Below are positions 1 to 11,285 of a stretch of DNA of 64,000 nt, in pieces. The DNA is from Manduca sexta. Taxonomy: Eukaryota > Arthropoda > Insecta > Lepidoptera > Sphingidae. The notes beneath the pieces are model-generated. The model made no database searches. It had not been told where the DNA came from and saw nothing but the letters and a program-made list of their open reading frames with translations. Each line of letters begins with the position of its first letter. Position 1 is the first letter of the stretch. The position numbers were made by a program, and so were the translations under genes. The stretch lies in the NCBI RefSeq assembly GCF_014839805.1, contig NC_051120.1, positions 310,001-374,000 on the forward strand, written 5' to 3'.

Positions 1-42
1 TACGCCGCTACACTATTAATAATCAACAAACTACAGAACACT

Positions 43-210
43 GCGAAGGGTCCATATAACCCGATTACTATCTTACATCATTTATGTAAACTATTATTAA
101 CATTACAACGTTTTCCAGACTGCATTTATGCATATAATTAACACTTATGTGTTGTTCTTATATATTAGTACATATATGTTGGTTCCCTTTTGGAAAATAT
201 TACCCTTCGC
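43..210. repeat. MITE-like element, family M1, copy 1 (168 bp)
   Basis: The segment begins with gcgaagggtccatataacc and ends with ggaaaatattacccttcgc, so its outer 10 bases (gcgaagggt/acccttcgc) are inverted repeats. The same pair of ends, in the opposite orientation and at almost the same spacing, occurs at 21843-22011. The interior is AT-rich, has no ORF and differs between copies. This structure suggests a small non-autonomous DNA transposon, but the superfamily is unknown. Confidence 0.5.
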
Positions 211-2990
211 CACTGAAACAGAATGCATAACATCATCCTAAGACATATAAACATTTAAATTTAATTATTTTCGTACAATTTATGCTGTTGTCAGCAGACA
301 TTACGCCAATGACATCTGCCGTAAAGCAATGAAACCACGACATAACTCCTAATGATACATTAACCTGGTTGTATTAAACTGCGTTTATACTCAGACGTTC
401 AGTGGCAAGGAAGAGGCAGTATGCCAGGAACAAAACATTTAATAATAATTGTCAGATTCGCATAAGAAAGAAATTAACCTTAAACAATTTTACGCAGTGT
501 GCAAAAGAACTGAAACAAACTGACAATTTCATTCTGCATAGAATATTATAAAATTATAAAATTACTGTGAGCCATTTATTATGTATAAAATCAATGTAAA
601 CGTAGCAGCATCGTGTACTAAAGTATTGCATACCGGTACCTATTCCGGTAGAATGTATTGAAACATATATTTAAGAACCACCTGTATGTTAAGTACCTAC
701 ATTCCATTCTATTTTTATATACATGCTATCCTTAAATCACTTAATTATCGGGTTGGACGGAACACAACACTTTTAATTAGTTGTAAATTAGGTTGTTTTT
801 GTTATTGACCACCTGATGATACGAGTAAAGTTTTATTATATTGATAACACTGCCACTTCTCTGTCCCTGCCCGAGCCCTGTTCTTTGTTGTATGACCAAT
901 CCACAGAGCTAAGTGAACGCAGCAATTAGTACAACAGTAAAACAGTTGTCGACGCGAACGTAAACGGCACAATCGACTTTATTCACTTCATTACTAAGTG
1001 ACCCGCTGTGTTCTTTACTGCACCACATCATGTACTTTGCGTTAAAGTTTGCTGTTTTAAATTTGCTGCAATTTATATTTGTATTGAAATGTTTTGATCG
1101 GTTCTAATAGGTCGTTGTTTGGCAAGGGATAAGGGATGGTGATTAAAACTGATATTTTTTAAAATTAAAACGAATGATTGTCATGGAAGTTAACGCGTTT
1201 GCCTAGAATGACTGATTGTAGAGACGCAACTATTAAAACTTCGTCGTTTCCCTACTATAATATACATATACCAAAGTATAAACCTGCTTCCTCAGAATGT
1301 TCCAAAAACGCGACTCGTAAGTCGATGTCGTTTAATGTCGATGTTTATAATCGAGTGACCGATGCGACACGCATTATTCCTCAACCAATCACGATAAAAC
1401 AATACCAAGTCGTGTCGTGCTTTTTTATCACAAATTCTGAGCATCTTGCTCGTGTTTTGTCAAAAACTCACACAAATTAGAAATAATTGCAACGGAGTTT
1501 AAAATTTTTAATACTATATACTTATTAATTTGGTACGTGATCTTTTTGGATACCATTGCTTTGTTTATTTCTTTTGCTAATGTGCATATTATATCACTCG
1601 GACGACATTCTAGCCATTATATGCTCGGTCAAATACTATCAAAATATTCTTACTGAAATAATAGTTAACTTATATCTTACTTAACGTCGATAAAACATTA
1701 AAGTTCAAAGTTAAATCCGTCAAGAACAACCTGTTAACTATAACCGATGGGTAACTGTTAAAATAACTGAACGCGCTGTTAACTATTGCGAAGTTTGAGT
1801 ATGATGTATTAGATTTAAGTTAATGTTAATAAGTTTGTGTAAAGATACGCGATTCATTGAAAATTACTATAATATATCAAGCGATACTTTAGATTCTTCT
1901 TTTATAATAGCCTCTGTTTATCGGCAGATAATTAATAAGTAGACGAGTACATCAAAAACTACTTTCATCTCTTTTTATCTTAATTATTTATATTCTAAAT
2001 CAAACCTGTCTTGAAACTAAGTCAACATAGTAACAACTGTAAACCGTATCAATATATTAGATTAGAATGATATTCAAATGTTATTAAAATGTGACCTATA
2101 CTGTGATTATAACATTATGTTTTCTTTGATTTGTTCTGATGTGCAAATCTTTAGAAAGAGTTTTTAATATCTATTTTTTTTTTCAATAATATAAAACTAT
2201 TCGAGACCTTATGCTCTGTCAGATTATTTTTCACTAATAACAAGTTATTATATAATGCTTCTTCATAAGCGGGAACGGATTTATTTGACGGGAACCTTTT
2301 GTGAAAACACCATATCATTTCGTGTTAAACTAGAATTATTTAAGAAGTTAGTGCCTAGTCAGTTTACAAGTACATCCCATTATAATTTCAATCAACTCTA
2401 CATTTAACAGAACGGCTTAAACTTAATAAAAACACATATTCTCACAAGTTCATACAAAAACAAAGTGGAAGGGAAAGAAATGAATTATGTTATCATTCCA
2501 AATGTTATTCTTCGTTGTAAGAATGTCTGTGGCGTTTGAATGTTTTTCAACAATGTTATAAGTCTGTTTTTATTAGCTTATTCTTAATGATAATAATTTT
2601 CCTTTTATCCCACGCAAATCTAGGATCAGCACAACATAATATTACTGTAACTGAACTGTGTACTGTGGTGATGTAGAAATGTTTTAAGTTGTTGATTTCC
2701 ACTCCTTTCGGGATCTGATTCAGAGCTGTTGGTGTTTAGAAAACTCAACTAGTATGCGTAGATACCGTCTGTAAATCATTTTAATGATAATTCGATTTTA
2801 TATAAATTATGAAAGGAAAGCCGGCAAGTATCGTGTTGTATGGACCCTTCGCCTCGGATACCTCAACATGTTCTAATTGGTGATATCCTTAATACCAAAC
2901 TTAATGTACAACTGTTTGTTTTTCCTTAATACAATAAAATAAAACTTTTTACATAGATTTTGCGGTTAAAACCCTAACCGAATTTTCGGT
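211..2990. other. AT-rich non-coding DNA
   Basis: No gene was recognised. The only ORF of note (1178-1480, plus, 100 codons) does not resemble a known family and lacks clear splice signals or a domain. A lone M1-like end (tatggacccttcgcc) occurs near 2838, without a matching partner. Confidence 0.5.
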
Positions 2991-3004
2991 AATTATCTAT
3001 TAAA

Positions 3005-3235
3005 CACCGCCATCGCGCCTTCATCTCCGAACGGGTAGGCAGAGGTGCAACCAGGGCATCCACTTTCCAACAAATGTGATCCGTATCGTGATGTGATAGG
3101 AGACGAGCCTATGGCAATATTAGGCAAAAATTCCAGACTCCGGACTAACGCTTAGCAGAAACCCAACATCACTTTACCCGACCAGGATTTGAATCCAGGA
3201 CAGCGATATCATTCTATCAATTAAACACCCATGCA
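3005..3235 (-). repeat. tRNA-derived SINE, family SINE-B, degraded copy
   Basis: It shares blocks with better copies at 18741-19001 and 37855-38085: gggtaggcagaggtgcaac, the gtgatgtgatagg..gcgagcctat block, aaattccagactcc, and a B-box-like end (gatttgaatccagg read on plus). The tRNA-like head is at the high-coordinate end, so the element reads on the minus strand. It is more diverged than the other copies. Confidence 0.65.
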
Positions 3236-3499
3236 ACACATAATTAATGTTAAGGAGTACTAGTTGCGAGTAATTGAAACGTGTTTTTATTCTAATGGAT
3301 TTTTCCGTCGGCCGTCGCAATCTCGCCAGGTAACGAATTTATAACACCATCTGGACGTTTTATTTAATAAAGTCTACAAGTTAAGTGGACGTTGACTTGT
3401 CACTGTTTATTTTAGGTAATTAGTGTTAGTAAACCCTGATATCATATAGCTTTTGATATTCATAACGAAGAATCAAGGACTTAATCACCTTATAGTCAG

Positions 3500-3725
3500 T
3501 CATCATCAGCCTATATCTTTGTCCATTGCCGAACTTAGGCCTCTTCCAATATACTCCATTTTACTCTGTCTTAGCCAGTGATCACCATTGACTGAAAGTA
3601 TATTTTATTAGTCGCATGATGCAGGAGTTTGCTGAATGCGGATCGCTTCTAGGAGATCGATCTTGAAATCCTTGGGCCCATGTTTAGCAGTAGACATGCT
3701 GAGGCTGATGAAGATGATATTTTAA
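3500..3725. repeat. Two lepidopteran LINE/SINE 3' tails, head to head
   Basis: At 3500-3590 the sequence catcatcagcctatat..gtccattgc..aggcctcttcc is the reverse complement of a common lepidopteran tail. At 3645-3722 the tail appears in plus orientation (gggcccatgtttagcagtag..ggctgatgaagatgat). A related plus-strand tail is at 9110-9205. No coding part is left. Confidence 0.5.
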
Positions 3726-3735
3726 CACGGTATTC

Positions 3736-5286
3736 GACGGTAAATATCACACAAGAAAGAAAGGGAATTGGAAAGTTATATAAAAAATAATGATTTACAC
3801 TTTTAAGCGATTCGTTATCTATATACTGTTTACTACCAAACTTATTAAAAAAATCTTCATCTATCAACTTTTTTTTAATGTGTTTGGGAGTAAACAGAAA
3901 AAAAATCATTTATTAACATCTTTAATAGGTTTTGAACTGAACCTAGACAATACTAGAAAAGTGTAAATTGTTAGTTTTTCGGATACGATAGATTACTTAG
4001 GAGCCATTGAGGTGTTAACAGTCTAAAACCGTATCTAACCCATAGTCTGTAAAAAAATGTATATTTACCTAATATAAATTTAAAATAAACAAAAGTATGA
4101 AAACTCAAAAAAGAGTATGAAAAGAAGGTCCATTAAGATACAGCGTGAAAGCTTGATTGACACGCATAACTTGAGTTCAGTAATTCGAACGTGTTCAAAC
4201 AGAAAAAATAACTTTACCCATTACAAACAAGGCTGTGTTTGCGGAGGTGAGCTTACATCAATATTGGATTAACAAAGTTTAGCTTATGAATAACAAGTAG
4301 AGTATACGAAACATTTGTAGAGGTGAAAATTATAGAATTGATGACTCATATGCAAGTACTTCATCAGTTATTATAGTTTCTACAAGTCTGATTTCATTTA
4401 AAATTATCTGCAATATGGAAAGTACATCTAAATAAGATTTTTTGTTTAAGGTGTTAGACGATTTCCTTCCAAATACGAGATTTTATTCATATTTGTAGTC
4501 ATGCGCTTCAGGGTTTGATGGAAAGGAATAGAGGTTAATCTCCGAAAATTTTACTACACGAAATCACACTGTAAAATATCATGATTATAAAAATAAGTAC
4601 ATATTACTTATAATATTACCAATTAGGTGTCATAGTCAATATTTTATTCTAGAAATTTCCAAAAGGATTATCCGTGTATCCGTTACCTTGATCTCGGCAT
4701 TTGTCGCTGACCTACTGCTGCTAATACGCATAAATATATTACTCATTCAAGTCATAGAGATGCTCATTATGATCCCTAATGTCATTACGCGCTATAATGC
4801 TAAACCTTCAAAGCAACTCCGTAATACAATTTGGCGGAAGCTTCAATATTTTTCCTACGTAAAAATGCTAGCCGAAATTAATAAAGTCCGGCATTTTACT
4901 CACAGAAATCTGTTCGTAAATTTTAGCTTATTCATTCGCTACAAGATGTTTGGCGTGGTTCCACCCGCATCGTTTTTGGAATAATCCTTTCACAGCGTTA
5001 GTTTGCTGTGGCGGTTAGTGATATTCCCAGAGTTCTAAACTTTATCGTTCCTTTCATAATTCCTATTTTGTTTCCTTGAAAGTCAGCAACGCATCCTGCA
5101 TTCTCTTGGTATTGTGAGGGTTTATGAATGGACACGGGCGATAATTTAACATAAGAATTATAAATGAGTATGTCAAATAGAACAATAATCCTAAATAATT
5201 AATAATAACAAATACTTTTAAATAAAACACGAAACAAACAAGATTAAAGTATCTCGACATTAATATTTCTTTGTAATCCACTAAAC
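3736..5286. other. Non-coding DNA
   Basis: No gene is recognised. An ORF of 98 codons at 4688-4984 (plus) has no recognisable motif, no convincing splice signals and AT-rich codon use like its surroundings. Confidence 0.45.
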
Positions 5287-5287
5287 T

Positions 5288-5400
5288 GCTACGTCGCGTA
5301 GCAAACGTAGGTAATATTAATCACCGCGCTACATGTCGTAGCTGCTACGCGTCATGCCGTAGTTGATACGCTACAGTTCGTAGCAGATCGCGAGCTCTAC
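5288..5400. repeat. Cluster of CTACG/CGTAG dyads
   Basis: Within 113 bp there are repeated short inverted pairs: CTACGtcgCGTAG, CTACatgtCGTAG, CTACGcgtcatgcCGTAG and CTACagttCGTAG. The patch is GC-richer than its flanks and looks like a degenerate tandem array of hairpin units. Confidence 0.5.
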
Positions 5401-5894
5401 AAATAAATTGTAGTTAAAGGTTTATTAAAGTTAGACGTTTGAACGTAGTATAAATTTATTACATTTAAAAACGTTATTATGTTACTAATATTAAAGTTTA
5501 TTTTAACATTAACATGTTTTGGTTAAGAGAAGTGCTATTCTGCTATATTTTCCGCGACCGAGGTATGAACTCGCAAAATCACTGACATTTACAGTCAGCA
5601 TCATTGTGGATCGTTTGATCGTCAATCAGAATTGAGGAATACTGCGCAAATTGAATGTGCCCGCCCCCGGTGAAATATGACGGCGTGATGATAACATCAC
5701 TCGATGAAATGCAAAAGCTTTGATTTATGCTTGGCGTTCTTGTATTGACAAAGTTATGTGTGGAATACTGATGGAGTCGAGCAACTTTGAGTTATAATAG
5801 TTTACTATGGCTTGAAATGAATAATTGTCAAGTGACTTATATAACTATATCTTGCTTTGATAGTGCAGAAAAACATCATAAGGAATTTTTAGAC

Positions 5895-6150
5895 CAGTCA
5901 CTGGTGGTAGGTCTCCCATATGTGAGAGTCCGCCTGGGTAGGTTTCACGACAATGTCTATTTCTACTGCCAAGCAGTAGAAATAGACATTGTTATGTTCT
6001 GGTTTGAACGACATTGTATCCAGTGTGACTAATGGACATAATTAACATCTCATGTCTCAGGATGGCGAGCCCAGTGGATTACCAAACAATACTTTGTAAT
6101 TCAAGGTTTTAGATGGTGTTTCTACTGTTTATGGGCGATCGATGCGAACG
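5895..6150 (-). repeat. Dispersed repeat family R1, reverse orientation
   Basis: Blocks such as gtgagagtccgcctgggtag, taacatctcatgtctcagga and tgtttctactgtttatgggc match the reverse complement of the R1 copy at 12708-13020 and the forward reading of 33335-33630. It has no coding capacity; the ORF across it is accidental. Its middle carries the 19 bp hairpin described separately. Confidence 0.65.
5950..5992. repeat. Perfect 19 bp inverted repeat (hairpin)
   Basis: The arm acaatgtctatttctactg is followed by the 5 nt spacer ccaag and then its exact reverse complement. It sits inside an R1 repeat whose other copies have a different sequence where the second arm lies. Confidence 0.9.
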
Positions 6151-6261
6151 GCTAAATAAAGGGTCTGCTTTAAAATTTTAATTTCAAAGCATTATTTCAA
6201 ATTAAAGGTTATTTTGGGTATTCAAAATTATCTTGCCCACGTATCCTGTATTATATTAATA

Positions 6262-6502
6262 TACTAGCTGACCCGACAGACGTTGTCCCGTCTTAACTAT
6301 AAATTTGCAGCGCGCGTTCTGTCAATCGCTGACAGTTATTTCAAATAATTGACAGTTTTATAAAATTAATATTTTCCGCGCAATTTTTTGAATTTTCTCT
6401 TTCATAAGAACCTTCTCCTGATAATAACAAACACAACAAAAAAAATGTGAAATCGGTCCAGGCGTTCACGCGTGGTGGCGTGACCAAGGGAAATAGGGAT
6501 TC

Positions 6503-6504
<2 letters not shown>
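6262..6504. repeat. RTE-related 3' repeat family R3, followed by (TA)n
   Basis: It begins actagctgacccgacagacg, which resembles the 'CTAGCTGACCCGG' start common in lepidopteran genomes. It ends with aaatcggtccaggcgttcac and a gattcattta stretch running into a TA microsatellite. This is the usual layout of truncated RTE-type repeats. Confidence 0.6.

Positions 6505-6556
<52 letters not shown>
6505..6556. repeat. (TA)n microsatellite
   Basis: About 25 uninterrupted TA units follow directly after the R3 repeat, as often seen at the 3' end of this repeat class. Confidence 0.95.
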
Positions 6557-6559
<3 letters not shown>

Positions 6560-7098
6560 TTTAGCAGTATGGTTGTAGAAAATGTTAAGTGAAGTTACGT
6601 TTGTTCCAGCTATTTTGTCGACTTAGCAATTTATAAATATAATTATATATTCATTCATTTAGTGTGGGTTAAAGGTCCTTTGGTTTCGAGACTGTAGAAA
6701 GTGATGAACTACAAGAGGTCAATTCCCAGCTAGGGGATCATATATGTATGATAAAATTTTAGAAATAAAAGTATGGATTAGAGTCTAAAACATGTCACAC
6801 GAGATTATCTCCTCGCGGTTTATTTTGATTTTTTCAAAGCATCCGTCTTCCTTATATTTAAATAACAATACAGACCTACGTCATGTATGTCATGATAATG
6901 AAAAATACATGTCTACTTAAGGCCTTATATTCAGGCTAAAGATGATGAGTATGTTGCTCAACTCAGAGCAAGCATGTTTTATGTTGAGCAACATAATTTT
7001 TTGTTAATCTACTAATTCTACAATAATTATTATTTCAGTTGATTAGCTCAAACAGTTGTACATATTTCGTAATTTAATGTTCTGATTTGTTTATTTAT

Positions 7099-7187
7099 TT
7101 TTCAGAATTTTACCTAGGAATGGTCCTGAAATACTTTAAATAGCTAAATTAGTATTTCAGGACCATTCCTAGGTAAAATTCTGAAAA
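7099..7187. repeat. Perfect 37 bp inverted repeat, 15 nt loop
   Basis: The left arm at 7099-7135 (starting ttttcagaattttacctagg) and the right arm at 7151-7187 are exact reverse complements. The loop is ttaaatagctaaatt. No mismatch is seen in 37 bp, so the structure is recent or maintained. Confidence 0.95.
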
Positions 7188-7189
7188 GT

Positions 7190-8714
7190 TAAATAATGTA
7201 CCTTTTTAAATATAATACTTTACCTCAAAAACTTTGTACTTTTGGAAACTCATTTCTATAACTCAGGAAAACTTTACAAAAAATATTTCATTTATTTAAA
7301 TTGCGGTACAATATTGTATTAGTTTTGTTCCGCACAAGTTATTCCTTAAATTCAAGTCTTGACTTAAGACTCTACATTAATGTCGTTATAATTCTGTAGA
7401 TACGATTAAGCCAGAGGCATACTTTTTGAGAGTAACATTAACATATTTTTTAAATTCGTAATCCTGTAGGAAAGATAATAATATAAGTAGATAGATGTAC
7501 GTAGATGTTAGCACTCTGATCTTACGAATTTTGTTCCGTTAGCAAAATATATAATAGTAAATATATTTTAGCTGTTAAACCATTAAGAACATTTTTTTTC
7601 ACTAAGCAGCGTAAAGTAACAACGACAAAACAAAAATATTATTTAAATTAAAACACTTATAATAATGAAAAATATTTATTTCAAACTTCTATTCCAAAAT
7701 GAAAATATTATTTGCACGATAAACGGGTATATAGGAGGTACAACTGTATAATTACTACTAAGTAATAAATTATAAACACGATAGCTATATTCATAGCCCT
7801 GACCATACAGTATTTGATCACACCTCGACATGTAATAAAGATTTGTGGATCACACATCTGTTTCGGAGCGAAGGTCGAATCTGTGGTTCTCTAGTCACTG
7901 GTACGCCGCGGTATCCATCTATAAATCTAGTGAACTATCCATATAATGAAACTAAACGTTGCAACCTCACTCACTGTTTACGACCACTTCTGAATAAGTG
8001 GAATGCGGCAATAGAATTAAGATTGGGCCTATTTCAAAGTATGTTTTGGGATAGTATTATAATGTATTTAGTAAGCAAGTGGTGTACAGTCATATACTTT
8101 TTCATCATATACTTATCTTCTTGAAATATTACTTTGCAATAAGTCACTCGAACCGTATGTAAAAAGTGTTAGTTTCGACTGAAATAAATATCAATAAAAA
8201 TCGCCCATATATTCATTATTTTTGAATGATTTTTGGCACAATGTTAGCACAGGTAAAGACGGGAATGTTTTTCATGTATATAGTTTTACATGCTGGCCTG
8301 ATGTAAGTTTTCTCTGTGTTTTCAGCAATTGTTGAAACGAGTATAACAAATAACAAACCCGAAAAAAGGCGGAGGAGCCTTGAGTACTTGCGCCTTTCCA
8401 CCAGTCCATTACGCCAAACTCGGCTATAACCATTTAATTTTAAAAATAGATTTAATGCACTTTAGCTCCACACACAAAACTATGACTAGAGTGTTATAAT
8501 CTCTTTATCTAAATACAAGAGCTTATTAAAATTTTAATAACAATAAATCGCATGGTGCCCGCGCCATACTTGCAAAATGTTACCTGTCCAATATACAAGT
8601 TTGTCAATTTTAATCAAGAGTGTGCGGTAATTTATACCGTTTGTAGGGACCCAAGTTATCTGGCGTTCTGATTTATATTTCAGCATTAATTATTCAAATG
8701 TGGGACCTTGATTC
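7190..8714. other. Non-coding DNA
   Basis: No gene is recognised. An ORF at 7843-8124 (plus, 93 codons) has no known domain and its codon use is like random AT-rich sequence. Confidence 0.45.
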
Positions 8715-8762
8715 CGAATTAAGAGTGTAATGTTCATTTTCGGACTTTACACTCTTAATTCG
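8715..8762. repeat. 16 bp inverted repeat
   Basis: The arm cgaattaagagtgtaa at 8715-8730 is matched exactly by ttacactcttaattcg at 8747-8762, with a 16 nt spacer. Confidence 0.9.
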
Positions 8763-8802
8763 AATTAATTCAAGTATTCACTATTCTTTGAACAACGTAG
8801 GT

Positions 8803-8935
8803 GGTCTTCTAAAGATATCATGGCAATTTCTATTTCAACTGTCAAGAGCAGGGCTTGTAGTGTTGTGTTCGGGTTTAAAAGAAATAGCAGCTAGTATAAT
8901 TACTGGGCATTATGAGACATAGCATCTTACATCAC
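8803..8935 (-). repeat. R1 repeat, degraded fragment
   Basis: Blocks such as gtaggtggtc, catggcaatttctattt, gtgttgtgttcgggtt and actgggcattatgagaca follow the order of the reverse-oriented R1 copies but are diverged. Confidence 0.5.
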
Positions 8936-9109
8936 CCTCGATGCAATTCTTGTGTGCTCAGTCTCCACACCAAATGCACGTCTATGCACGGGGGGACATT
9001 TACCGTGGCTCTACGCACATAGTTTATTGTGTAAATACACATTTACGGTTATGAACCTCTGGACACTACTTCGTTTACTATCAGCTTTAAAGTTCATTTT
9101 GCCGTGGCC

Positions 9110-9205
9110 ATATAAGTAAACCTCTCTTTCGACAGGTCCGTCTGGTAATCTTTGGGAGAGGCATATGTTCAGCAGTGGACTTTATGTGGCTGATGATGAT
9201 ATAAA
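9110..9205 (+). repeat. Lepidopteran LINE/SINE 3' tail
   Basis: The string gggagaggcatatgttcagc followed by agtggac...ggctgatgatgat is the common 3' tail also present at 3645-3722 and 37375-37445. Confidence 0.5.
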
Positions 9206-9860
9206 TAAAAAAATTGATAAGCAAAAACTACACCGACCTCGTGCTAATCCTTTACATCACCTAATATCATGAAAGTAATGCGAATATAATGATAAAGTAA
9301 GTGCCTCTTATCAGTGCATTAGTGTGAAGTACCATTAACAAGTACAGTAATTAGACTACATATAAAGCTTACGTTAAGGCCTTGGTTTAGTTATAACATA
9401 GGTTCTGGGTTCGATTTTCGTGTTGATTAATTAAATGTCATCTGGGTACTGCCTCAGTTCTTAAGTGATTGTTCGAAATTGACTAGCCCTTGTTTATTGA
9501 CACAATATCAGACCTTCCGTCTATGTGTTATTTGTTCGATTCGAAATTGCGTAGAGAATGTTTAAATAATGACAATGTTTTTCTTATGTGTTAAAGGGAG
9601 CGTCTAACAAGGTATTTGTATTCACGTTCCTTTAATCACAGTAATAGGTGTACAAACATCAAAAATCAAACGCGTTGAATTGAGAATGTCCTTTTTAAAT
9701 GGTTTAAAAGATGTACGTCCTGGAGGTCAGATTAAATTCGCGCCTTCCATTTCGATTGTTCTGTTACTCGCTGGTCTATCGATGTCCTTACACTATAATG
9801 CAACAGTAATTTCGACGGTCCCTACATATAGTATCGAAATTTGCGTAGGGAATGTCTATA

Positions 9861-11166
9861 CTTAGTCTGGCCATAAATACTGTTACACTTAATTATAAAA
9901 AAATATTACATTTGAATTTCGAATCTGTCATTTTTATACGATTGTTCATTGTGTTTTCTCATTTTGGCGCCAATACATTGTAAAATATTTTGCGATATTA
10001 AAATGGTGTGGGGTGATAAAGAGAACCGAATCGCTGTGATAGCATTACACAAAGTAGGTATGGAGCCAAATGCAATTTTTAAAACTCTCCATACACTTGG
10101 TATTAGTAAAATGTTTGTGTACCGGGCTATTAATAGGTACAATGAGACCTCCTCTGTTTGTGACAGAAAAGATCTGGCCGTCCACGTAGTGTTCGTACGA
10201 AAAAGGTGGTCAAAGCAGTAAGGGAAAGAATTCGAAGAAATCCTGTCCGAAAGCAAAAGATTTTATCTCGGGAAATGAAGATAGCACCTAGAACCATGTC
10301 GCGTATTTTAAAAGATGACTTAGGACTTGCAGCCTATAAGAGACGCACTGGCCATTTCTTAACTGATAATTTAAAGAAGAATAGGGTGGTAAAATCGAAA
10401 CAACTACTGAAGCGGTACGCAAAGGGAGGTCACAGAAAAATTTTGTTTACGGATGAGAAAATTTTTACAATTGAGCAACATTTTAACAAACAAAATGACC
10501 GTATTTATGCTCAAAGCTCTAAGGAAGCTTCCCAATTAGTCGACAGAGTGCAACGTGGACATTATCCGACTTCAGTGATGGTTTGGTGGGGTGTTAGCTA
10601 TGAAGGAGTGACTGAGCCATATTTTTGTGAAAAAGGTATCAAAACATCGGCACAAGTGTATCAAGATACCATTCTTGAGAAGGTAGTTAAGCCCCTTAAC
10701 ATCACCATGTTCAATAACCAAGTATGGTCCTTCCAGCAAGACTCGGCGCCGGGTCATAAAGCTCGGTCCACGCAGTCTTGGTTGGAATCGAACGTTTCGG
10801 ACTTCATCAGAGCTGAAGACTGGCCGTCGTCTAGTCCCGATCTTAATCCGCTGGATTATGATTTGTGGTCAGTTTTAGAGAGTACAGCTTGTTCTAAACG
10901 CCATGATAATTTGGAGTCCCTAAAACAATCTATACGATTGGCAGTGAAGAATTTTCCCATGGAAAGAGTGCGTGCTTCTATTGATAACTGGCCTCATCGT
11001 TTAAAGGACTGTATTGCAGCCAATGGAGACCACTTCGAATAAGCTTTTTATATTTTTAATTGTTTTATATTTATGTATTAAACTGACACACTGTAAAAGT
11101 AATAAATGTTATTTGCAGTTAACAATTTTCTTTTTTCTTTATTACAATATTTATGGCAAGACTAGG
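9861..11166 (+). mobile_element. maT-type (DD37D) mariner transposon, copy 1, 1306 bp
   Basis: The element is flanked by TA at 9859-9860 and 11167-11168, the target duplication typical of Tc1/mariner elements. Its ends form imperfect terminal inverted repeats of about 26 bp: cttagtctggccataaatac on the left, and cctagtcttgccataaatat when the right end is read in reverse. One transposase gene fills most of the element but is frameshifted. A second copy at 55623-56926 is almost identical. The TIRs and TA duplications are intact, so the element could still be moved by a transposase supplied in trans. Confidence 0.92.
10003..11042 (+). pseudogene. maT mariner transposase, frameshifted (copy 1)
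   Basis: Reading begins at the ATG at 10003 (MVWGDKENRIAVIALHKVG), an N-terminal helix-turn-helix DNA-binding region. At about 10165-10172 the frame breaks: the upstream frame runs on to a stop at 10219-10221, while the downstream frame continues RSGRPRSVRTKK and is open to the stop at 11040-11042. The catalytic core is complete: first Asp in FTDEKIF, second Asp in QQDSAPGHKA, third Asp in SPDLNPLD. Thirty-seven residues separate the second and third Asp, which defines the DD37D (maT) group. The downstream frame alone has 278 codons (10206-11042). The break requires a one-base -1 shift at an A-rich run (cagaaaagat). No other stop is seen in this copy. The copy cannot make a full transposase unless ribosomes shift frame. 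Confidence 0.88.
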
Positions 11167-11285
11167 TATTTAAACGGTCCATGGTAATTAACACTAAACA
11201 AGAGATATTTATCCTACGATCCCTTCGAAAAGTATTGCAACTGCAAAAAGCAATTTTGCAGATTCGATACTTTACGTAGGGACCG

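Larger units (their letters stand above)
9816..11285. repeat. Imperfect inverted repeat flanking mariner copy 1
   Basis: The 23 bp arm at 9816-9838 (starting cggtccctac) pairs with 11263-11285 (ending gtagggaccg) with three mismatches. The arms lie 22 bp and 96 bp outside the mariner TA target sites, so they belong to the host sequence into which the mariner inserted, perhaps an older MITE. Confidence 0.6.

Noticed and set aside
1178..1480. 100-codon plus-strand ORF
   Set aside because: No motif, no splice support, composition like the surrounding AT-rich DNA; length expected by chance in 64 kb.
9906..10256. 116-codon minus-strand ORF in the mariner (and 55668-56048)
   Set aside because: Antisense of the transposase; it is duplicated only because the element is.
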